From: JADKCL01 sp046050405
Lineage (GTDB): Bacteria > Bacteroidota > Bacteroidia > J057 > JADKCL01
DNA: 5,746 nucleotides
Assembly (NCBI GenBank): GCA_046050405.1
Contig: JBJOPY010000315.1
Coordinates: forward strand, 1 to 5,746
Reading direction: 5' to 3'
Below are positions 1-4,809 of this stretch, in pieces (positions within the stretch are counted from its first letter, which is position 1; each line of letters begins with the position of its first letter). Position numbers and translations under genes: made by a program. The notes beneath the pieces are model-generated. The model had not been told where the DNA came from, searched no databases, and saw only the letters and a list, made by a program, of their open reading frames with translations.

Positions 1-561
1 GCCCAGGATCACCAGGCTCTCAGGATAGGATTGCAGGTTGCCGATGCCATCGCTGGTGAGGATGGTGCGCTCGTCGATCGGGATGCTGGGCTCCCTCCGC
101 GGCCTGCTCCCCGTCGCCAGCAGGATGTACTCCGCCTCGTAGTGCCTCACCTTGCCTCCCGCTTCCACACGGATGCGGTGATCACTCTCCAGGTAGGCGA
201 CTCCCTGCACATAGTCCAGCTGCTTAGGGTCCTGTCCGCGGTTGCAGGCCTCCATGTGGCGGCCCAGCTGGTCCATCCGCATTCGCACCACCGCCTCCAC
301 CTCGCTGGCGATCTCCGCGAACGGAACGTCCACGGGCGGGAGTCCGATCCGCTGGTTCTGCCGCCTCCATCGCGCCAGATCCTGGGCGATTTCCCAGAAA
401 GTCTTGGAGCTGAGTGCGCCATTGTGCAGGCCTGCCCCGCCCAGCTGGTCCTTCTCGATCCACAAGACGCGCTTTCCGTAGTCCAGGGCACGCATTGCGG
501 CAGCGTAGCCTGCCGGGCCGGCTCCGATGATGCAGAGTTCGTATCGATCCATCTTCGCCAT
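1..561 (-). CDS. FAD/NAD(P)-dependent pyridine-nucleotide oxidoreductase, dihydrolipoyl dehydrogenase-like (C-terminus beyond window)
   Basis: The visible 187 residues are the N-terminal part of a flavoprotein of the glutathione reductase/dihydrolipoyl dehydrogenase superfamily, normally about 450-480 aa and cytosolic. An FAD-binding Rossmann motif GAGPAG lies at residues 13-18 after a hydrophobic strand (ELCIIGAG), and an acidic residue ends the second strand (RVLWIEKD). The second FAD-contact motif ATGSRPR is at 150-156, and the window ends at VILG, where the NAD(P)-binding GxGxxG should begin. At 41-53 the motif GGAGLHNGALSSK aligns with GGTCLNVGCIPSK of dihydrolipoyl dehydrogenase, but both redox cysteines are replaced (Gly44 and Ala49). 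Disulfide chemistry is therefore not expected. A transhydrogenase-like or other NAD(P)H-oxidising role is more likely, but the substrate is unknown. Translation may begin at Met1 (561) or at Met4 (552). Met4 fits family N-termini and the candidate promoter position better. It is downstream of the lipoprotein gene on the same strand but separated by a terminator. Confidence 0.87.
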   Translation of the reverse strand, partial: MAKMDRYELCIIGAGPAGYAAAMRALDYGKRVLWIEKDQLGGAGLHNGALSSKTFWEIAQDLARWRRQNQRIGLPPVDVPFAEIASEVEAVVRMRMDQLGRHMEACNRGQDPKQLDYVQGVAYLESDHRIRVEAGGKVRHYEAEYILLATGSRPRREPSIPIDERTILTSDGIGNLQSYPESLVILG

Positions 562-765
562 TTCGAACCAATTTAGGATTTTATGGATATTGTCCGACAA
601 GAAACCCCCTGGAAAGCGCGATTTTCATCCGAGGTTCGGCCTTCACCACCCCATGCGGTCCCTCGCCGCCGCACATCGGCGGGCACGCGCCCCGCTCCGC
701 CGGGCTCTCCCGCCTTGTACGGGCTTGGGCTCCCCCGGCTCCCGGGCTTCGCCCGGCATTGAAAG
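562..765. other. GC-rich extragenic spacer with several short inverted repeats
   Basis: No convincing gene is present: the open frames here have no recognisable protein features and look like products of high GC. From about 630 to 757 the sequence is very GC-rich and contains several potential hairpins: CGCCG at 664-668 with CGGCG at 677-681; CCCG at 691-694 with CGGG at 701-704; and a compact one with arms CCGGGC at 742-747 and GCCCGG at 751-756 around a three-base loop. The motif CGGGCT recurs at about 701, 720 and 743. The end nearest the oxidoreductase (568-600) is AT-richer and carries its putative promoter. The block could be a dispersed extragenic palindromic repeat or simply a folded mRNA trailer. 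Copy number cannot be judged from one window. Confidence 0.45.
568..600 (-). promoter_or_regulatory. Candidate Bacteroidetes-type promoter of the oxidoreductase gene
   Basis: On the minus strand a TTG (600-598) is followed after 22 nt by TAAATTGG (575-568), which matches the Bacteroidetes -7 consensus TAnnTTTG at all but one position. The inferred transcription start, a few bases downstream, leaves a leader of about ten bases before the ATG at 552 and almost none before the ATG at 561. Motif matching only; the element is short and degenerate. Confidence 0.3.
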
Positions 766-799
766 CAAATGGGCCGTCCCCGAGGAGACAGCCCATTTG
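766..799 (-). terminator. Probable intrinsic terminator after the OmpA/TPR lipoprotein gene
   Basis: A perfect 9-bp inverted repeat, CAAATGGGC (766-774) and GCCCATTTG (791-799), encloses a 16-base loop that can extend the stem further (GTC at 776-778 opposite GAC at 787-789). It begins 22 bases after the TGA stop at 822-824. Read on the minus strand, the stem is followed by a short, imperfect T-rich stretch (CTTTC), so termination may be partial. Placement just past the stop codon is the strongest argument. Confidence 0.6.
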
Positions 800-821
800 G
801 TTCCACCGATCGGAAGTCAGG

Positions 822-2555
822 TCAGCCGCCGATGGCAGCCTTGAATTCGGTGTTGTTCCAGTAGTTGCGGAACTCCAGATCGTTGCGGGCCTTGTCCTTC
901 AAGCTCTCGTCGATCTTGCAGGCTTTGCGGAGATTGATGGTCAGCAGGCTGGGATCCTTGACCCTTGCACCGGCGATGGCCAGGGCATAGTAGGGCATTG
1001 CCATGGATTCGCCTGACTGCCGGGCAGCCTCCTCCAGGCTGGACCTGGCGCCGTTCATGTCACCCATCAGCAGCTTGCAGAGGCCTGCATTGTACTGGGA
1101 TCCTTCCAGGTTTCCGGCAGCATTGAAGCGCTCCACCGCCATGTTGTACCGTGCCATCTTCTCCAGCACCACGCCCAGGTTGAAGTTCGCTTCCGGGGTG
1201 TTCCGGCCTGCCAGGGAGTTTTCCAGCATTTCCTTGGCTTCCTTGTACTTGCCGCCGCGTACATAACCGGCACCGAGGTTGTTCTGGATGGCATGATCCT
1301 TCCCATTCAGCATGCGGGCCTTGTCGAGGTAGTCCATGCCGGCATTCTCGTCGTTCTCCATGAGCGCGATCGCGCCCAGGTCGTTGAGGGCACGGGAGTC
1401 ATTCGGGTAGGCATCGCGGAATGCCTCCAGCAGAATCTTCCTGCGTGCGGGATCGCCTTGGCGGGTAGTGGCATAGAACCACTCCTCCTGCTGGAAGAGG
1501 TCCTTGATGTTTCCTTGCAGCCTGCCATCGACGAAGTCATTGGCGATTTGGTCGATTTCGGCATCACTGCGACGCACCTCCGAGCCTGCCATCTCGATGG
1601 TGGCACGGCGCAGGGGAGCCAGGATGTACTCCACCTTCTCCTTGCCGCCCACGAGGGACATGATCTTTTCCTCCAGGTCGTTCGGTTCCAGTCCGGCGGA
1701 TACCAGGGTGACGATCTGCTTCTTGACGTCCTCGCTGTAGGGCTGGCCTTGAATGCTGGCCTTGAATCCGTCCCAGTCCTCGTAGGTGACGGCCATGTCG
1801 AAGAAGCTGGAATCCAGGTAATTGTCGTATCCTGCTTTCTTCAATTGTTCGATCAGCCACTCCCTGACATGCTTGGAGCGGTTGATGGAGAGATCTGTGT
1901 TGCGCTGAAACGGGCCTTCAGGAGAGGCAAAACCCTTGATGGTGACCCTTTGGGTGATGTACTTCTTCTGAAGGAAATCGCCAATGGCCACAATGTCGCT
2001 CTTGCTGTAATCACCGGACTGGATGTCCCATACGTTCTTGGGGAAGTTGAACTGGGCTTTGCGCTCTGCCTTTACTTCCTTGACGTAGCTGTGTGAGGAG
2101 AAAATCATGTAGGTGCCATCATACACCAGGCCGGAGGTCGTGACGCAGCACTCGCAGAGGTCGTCCACGTCCGGAAGCTGGGTTGCCTTGCCCTTGCGCT
2201 CATAGTTTTGCTTGATCGTCAGGCTGTTGCCCTCCATGCCCTTGACATAGGGGCGGCGGAGGGTGATGGTGGTGTCGATTCCCGTCTTCTTGACTTTGGG
2301 ATATCTGTCTGTCGAGAGGACGATCTGGCCTTGGGAGACATCGCCAAACATTCCCTCGGCCGTGTAGGTTCCACCCTTCTTCATGCCGGACTTCGGTGGC
2401 ACTGTCGCCTTTACTTGAAATTTGATGGAATCGGCGTGAACCTCGATCGGATCTGGGGTACAGTTGACCGTGGCACCCTTGAACGTCTTACAGGAAGATA
2501 ATCCTAGGGTCAGTAAGGCAGCGAATGCTGCAAACAAGCAAAATTTCCTCATCAT
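822..2555 (-). CDS. Lipoprotein with OmpA-like domain and tetratricopeptide repeats
   Basis: A complete 577-aa protein. It starts with a type II signal peptide: basic MMRK, a hydrophobic stretch, and lipobox LSSC with Cys22 as the lipidated residue, so it is anchored to a membrane and faces the periplasm or outside. No obvious Bacteroidetes surface-export signal follows the cysteine. Residues about 25-160 form a beta-rich domain (opening CTPDPIEVHADS) with a cysteine cluster, Cys134/136/137. Residues about 182-322 are OmpA-like: VTIKGFASPEG at 204-214, then LSINRSKHVREWL at 222-234, an inserted stretch, and a terminal strand LRRATIEM at 315-322. OmpA-like domains often bind peptidoglycan, but the usual Asp of the TD motif is replaced by the ASPEG loop, so binding is uncertain. 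Residues about 370-550 hold degenerate TPR repeats (for example LNDLGAIALMENDENAGMDYLDKA split around 390-413, and NNLGAGYVRGGKYKEAKEML at 425-444), suited to protein contacts. The likely role is an envelope scaffold. The ATG at 2552 is an equally possible start. A terminator follows at 766-799. Confidence 0.9.
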   Translation of the reverse strand: MMRKFCLFAAFAALLTLGLSSCKTFKGATVNCTPDPIEVHADSIKFQVKATVPPKSGMKKGGTYTAEGMFGDVSQGQIVLSTDRYPKVKKTGIDTTITLRRPYVKGMEGNSLTIKQNYERKGKATQLPDVDDLCECCVTTSGLVYDGTYMIFSSHSYVKEVKAERKAQFNFPKNVWDIQSGDYSKSDIVAIGDFLQKKYITQRVTIKGFASPEGPFQRNTDLSINRSKHVREWLIEQLKKAGYDNYLDSSFFDMAVTYEDWDGFKASIQGQPYSEDVKKQIVTLVSAGLEPNDLEEKIMSLVGGKEKVEYILAPLRRATIEMAGSEVRRSDAEIDQIANDFVDGRLQGNIKDLFQQEEWFYATTRQGDPARRKILLEAFRDAYPNDSRALNDLGAIALMENDENAGMDYLDKARMLNGKDHAIQNNLGAGYVRGGKYKEAKEMLENSLAGRNTPEANFNLGVVLEKMARYNMAVERFNAAGNLEGSQYNAGLCKLLMGDMNGARSSLEEAARQSGESMAMPYYALAIAGARVKDPSLLTINLRKACKIDESLKDKARNDLEFRNYWNNTEFKAAIGG

Positions 2556-2612
2556 ATACTATAAATTGTCTTGACTGTATAAAGTATTCAAGTGGCTTTT
2601 AATTTCAGCGGG

Positions 2613-2643
2613 TAAAATTAGCATTTATTTTGAAATCCAGAAA
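2613..2643 (-). promoter_or_regulatory. Candidate promoter of the OmpA/TPR lipoprotein gene
   Basis: On the minus strand TTTC (2643-2640) is followed after exactly 19 nt by TAATTTTA (2620-2613). Each differs by one base from the Bacteroidetes -33 TTTG and -7 TAnnTTTG elements. The implied leader is about 50 nt before the start at 2555. The surrounding region is AT-rich, so a chance match is quite possible. It overlaps the opposite-strand promoter at 2629-2662. Confidence 0.3.
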
Positions 2644-2662
2644 AATATCTCTCCTAAATTTG
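2629..2662 (+). promoter_or_regulatory. Bacteroidetes-type promoter for the small gene and ftsE
   Basis: TTTG at 2629-2632 and TAAATTTG at 2655-2662 match both parts of the phylum-specific promoter (TTTG or TTG, then TAnnTTTG) without a mismatch, separated by 22 nt, within the reported 17-23 nt range. Transcription would begin around 2666-2670 and run into the small gene at 2746 and ftsE at 2967. No other promoter candidate was noticed before ftsE. Confidence 0.5.
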
Positions 2663-2745
2663 AGGCTCAATGAGGGGGGGTGCTTTCTGGAGTCCCCAAG
2701 TCAGGCGGCCTCCCCGGTGTTTTTTCTGGCAATTCAGGTAAAGGA

Positions 2746-2970
2746 ATGCAGTCTAAGGGTCGGAGATACTTCCTGTTGACGAGCGGTGGTTCAGGGGTTC
2801 GGCAGAAGCGCCTGGAAATCAGGAACAGCCATCTGGAATTGATCGGGCTGAGCGGAAGGGAGGATTACCCGGCCATCGCCCGGCTGATGGGAATGGCCAC
2901 GCTCCCTGAGCAGGTCATCGCCCGGCTGCGGGGGCTGAGGGACTATCAAATCACGGACATGGTGCTATGA
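2746..2970 (+). CDS. Small hypothetical protein translationally coupled to ftsE
   Basis: A 74-aa protein that I do not recognise. It is basic in its first 30 residues (MQSKGRRYF, then RQKRLEIRNS). The C-terminal part looks helical and leucine-rich (EDYPAIARLMGMATLPEQV, then IARLRGLRDYQITDMVL). No signal peptide, membrane segment or metal motif is visible. The evidence that it is real is the ATGA overlap of its stop (2968-2970) with the ftsE start (2967), plus codon use: by my count about 80 percent G or C at third positions after 2818, falling to about two thirds near the start and about 40 percent in the open stretch upstream. That drop is why the ATG at 2746 is preferred over the GTG at 2680, which would add 22 low-complexity residues. 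A fragment of an older longer gene is an alternative. It is probably cotranscribed with ftsE from the promoter at 2629-2662. Confidence 0.55.
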   Translation: MQSKGRRYFLLTSGGSGVRQKRLEIRNSHLELIGLSGREDYPAIARLMGMATLPEQVIARLRGLRDYQITDMVL

Positions 2971-3662
2971 AGGACAGTTACAGTGAGAAGATCCTGGAGT
3001 TCAGGGGTGTCTCCACAGGCTATGGCGAACGCTCCGTGCTCCAGAATGTCAACTTCAACATCCTCAAGGGGGAGTTCGTGTACATGATCGGGCGGACGGG
3101 AGCTGGAAAGAGCTCCATCCTGAAAATGATCTATGCGGATCTGCTGCCCGCAGCGGGCTCGCTGACCGTGGGGGGGTATGACGTCACCCAGCTCAAGCAC
3201 CGCGACATCCCCTTCCTGCGCCGGAAGATCGGCATTGTCTTCCAGGATTTCCAGCTGCTCCCGGACAGGGACGTCAGTGAGAACATCCGGTTTGCGATGC
3301 GCGCCACGGGCTGGACGGACAAGACCAAGATCAACAACCGGATCCATGAACTGGTGGCACGCGTGGGGCTGAGTGCCAAGCTGCATTCGCGTCCGCACCA
3401 GCTGTCCGGCGGGGAGCAGCAGCGGGTGTCGATTGCGAGGGCCCTGGTGAATGACCCCTTGCTCCTGCTCGCAGACGAACCCACGGGCAACCTGGATCCC
3501 GAGGCCACGGGCATGATCATGGACATCCTCTTCCGCATCAATCTCTCCGGCACCTCGGTCATCATGGCCACGCATGAGCATGACCTGATCCGGCAGTATC
3601 CCGCCCGCACCCTCGAGTGCCGCGACGGCAGCGTTTTCGACCTGAAGATGAACTTCCAATGA
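2967..3662 (+). CDS. ftsE: Cell division ATP-binding protein FtsE (ABC ATPase)
   Basis: A complete 231-aa ABC ATPase of FtsE/LolD-type size with no membrane segment. All catalytic motifs are intact: Walker A GRTGAGKS at 42-49, Q-loop Gln93 in VFQDFQLLPD, signature LSGGEQQR at 146-153, Walker B LLLLADEP at 165-172 with catalytic Glu171, D-loop TGNLD at 173-177, and switch His203 in MATHEHD. The GRTGAGKSS P-loop and the VFQDFQLLPDRDV stretch are characteristic of FtsE rather than LolD or MacB. FtsE works at the inner membrane with the permease FtsX, coupling ATP hydrolysis at the division site to activation of peptidoglycan hydrolases. No ftsX lies beside it: the next gene is a convergent glycosyltransferase 6 bp away, so the permease must be encoded elsewhere. 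The ATG start overlaps the stop of the small upstream gene by four bases, suggesting coupled translation. The remaining uncertainty is FtsE versus another LolD-like ATPase. Confidence 0.85.
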   Translation: MKDSYSEKILEFRGVSTGYGERSVLQNVNFNILKGEFVYMIGRTGAGKSSILKMIYADLLPAAGSLTVGGYDVTQLKHRDIPFLRRKIGIVFQDFQLLPDRDVSENIRFAMRATGWTDKTKINNRIHELVARVGLSAKLHSRPHQLSGGEQQRVSIARALVNDPLLLLADEPTGNLDPEATGMIMDILFRINLSGTSVIMATHEHDLIRQYPARTLECRDGSVFDLKMNFQ

Positions 3663-3668
3663 GGAGGG

Positions 3669-4775
3669 TCAGAGGAGGGGCCTGAACAACTCCCGAACCT
3701 TCTGCTCCTCGGATTCCCAGTTCAGTATTTTGGCTGCACCATGGCAGTTCGCGGTGTATTCCGCGAGCTTGTCCCCGCCCTCGCACATCCGCCGAATCCG
3801 GGCGGCGAGCATTTCCGGTGTCCGTTCCTCTGCCCCCAGCACCTCTCCCACGCGGTGGCGGCGCACGACTGCGGCCATCTCCGGGAGGTCGCTGGCCAGG
3901 ACGGGCACGCCTGCCTGGATGTAGTCGAAGAGCTTGTTTGGCAAGGCGAAGTGGTAGCTCATCCCCAGGTCCTCCTCCAGGCTCATTCCCAGCATGGCCG
4001 AGGCTGTCTCCTCCCGCAGCCTCGCCGGCGGCACCAGCCCCCTGAAGAGAATCCGGTCCGCATGCGGCAGGGAGGCAGCGTACCTCCGAATCTCCGCCTC
4101 CAGCGGGCCGCACCCGGCGACGACCAGGCGGTATTCCGGCAAAAAGGCCATCGCCCCGATCATCAACTCGATCCCCCTGCCGATGTTCAAGGCCCCTTGG
4201 TAGAGGAGGATTTTCTCCTTCTCCCTGACCGGAGGGGCCGCTGGGGCCGTGCGGGGAAGGTTTCGGATGACATTCACCTGCAGGCCATAGGACTGCGCGT
4301 ACATCGCGGCGATGCTCTGGTTCACGGTGATGGCGAGATCGACCCTCGGGAAGGTCCACCGCTCCAGCAGGCGCCATGCCGCCCGCGCCAGGGGGCGGTG
4401 CATCAGTTCGGGAACCTCCGTCCAGTATTCATGGGAGTCGTACACCAGTCTCTTTCCCCGAAGCCTGGCGACGAGAAAATTCGGCAGCATCGTATCCAGG
4501 TCGTTGGCCAGGAGGATGTCCACCCGCCGGAACAGCAGCCACCAGGACATCTTGAGGGCATACATCAGGTAGAACAGCTTTCCGCGTTCGAAATAGAACC
4601 GGAGCCGCCTGGCCGGATAGGCCCTGGGTTCCAATGGCGGTGAATCCCTGCGCTGTCGTCCGACGAGGCAGACGGAGAAACCCATTTCCATCAAGGTGGA
4701 TGCCATGCGGTCCACACGCTGGTCATTGCTGAGGTCGCTGGTGACGGATATGATGACGCGCTGGGCCATGGCCAT
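3669..4775 (-). CDS. Glycosyltransferase, GT4-like (GT-B fold)
   Basis: A complete cytosolic or membrane-associated glycosyltransferase of 368 aa that should transfer a sugar from a nucleotide donor to an envelope or exported glycan. The acceptor and sugar cannot be told. The N-terminal Rossmann half has VTSDLSNDQRVDR at 11-23, ANDLDTMLPN at 90-99 and DSHEYWTEVPE at 113-123. The hydrophobic YALKMSWWLLF at about 72-82 may contact the membrane. The C-terminal donor-binding half has YQGALNIGRGIE at 192-203, VVAGCGPLE at 218-226 and the GT4-type donor motif SLEEDLGMSYHFALPNKLFD around 265-284, followed by AGVPVLASDLPE. The ATG at 4775 is chosen because an upstream TTG (4790) adds only five unconvincing residues; the ATG at 4769 is also possible. 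The gene lies 34 bp after recQ on the same strand, probably in one transcript, and ends tail to tail with ftsE, 6 bp apart, with no hairpin between them. Confidence 0.9.
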   Translation of the reverse strand: MAMAQRVIISVTSDLSNDQRVDRMASTLMEMGFSVCLVGRQRRDSPPLEPRAYPARRLRFYFERGKLFYLMYALKMSWWLLFRRVDILLANDLDTMLPNFLVARLRGKRLVYDSHEYWTEVPELMHRPLARAAWRLLERWTFPRVDLAITVNQSIAAMYAQSYGLQVNVIRNLPRTAPAAPPVREKEKILLYQGALNIGRGIELMIGAMAFLPEYRLVVAGCGPLEAEIRRYAASLPHADRILFRGLVPPARLREETASAMLGMSLEEDLGMSYHFALPNKLFDYIQAGVPVLASDLPEMAAVVRRHRVGEVLGAEERTPEMLAARIRRMCEGGDKLAEYTANCHGAAKILNWESEEQKVRELFRPLL

Positions 4776-4809
4776 CGCAAAACAAGTCAAAATCTGGGAT
4801 TCATGCGAA

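Noticed and set aside
31..576. A 181-codon plus-strand open frame at the left edge
   Set aside because: It is antisense to the flavoprotein whose FAD-binding motifs read clearly on the minus strand.
573..806. Short minus-strand frames in the spacer between the lipoprotein and the oxidoreductase
   Set aside because: Their translations are Gly/Arg/Pro-rich without motifs, two different frames are open over the same bases, and they run through the terminator stem and GC-rich hairpins.
1293..2096. A 267-codon plus-strand open frame inside the lipoprotein gene
   Set aside because: It is antisense to a gene with a signal peptide, OmpA-like domain and TPRs in frame. Its translation has no recognisable domain, and long antisense frames are expected from codon bias in GC-rich coding DNA.
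2680..2745. N-terminal extension of the small gene from the GTG at 2680
   Set aside because: The extra 22 residues are low in complexity (Gly/Ser/Pro-rich) and third-position GC falls to about 40 percent, unlike the rest of the frame. It cannot be fully excluded because the frame stays open.
2946..3659. A 237-codon minus-strand open frame antisense to ftsE
   Set aside because: The plus-strand frame has every ABC ATPase motif intact, so the antisense frame is a by-product.
3741..4643. A 300-codon plus-strand open frame antisense to the glycosyltransferase
   Set aside because: The minus-strand frame carries all the glycosyltransferase motifs. The plus-strand product is rich in Pro, His, Gln and Arg without family features, as expected of a shadow frame.
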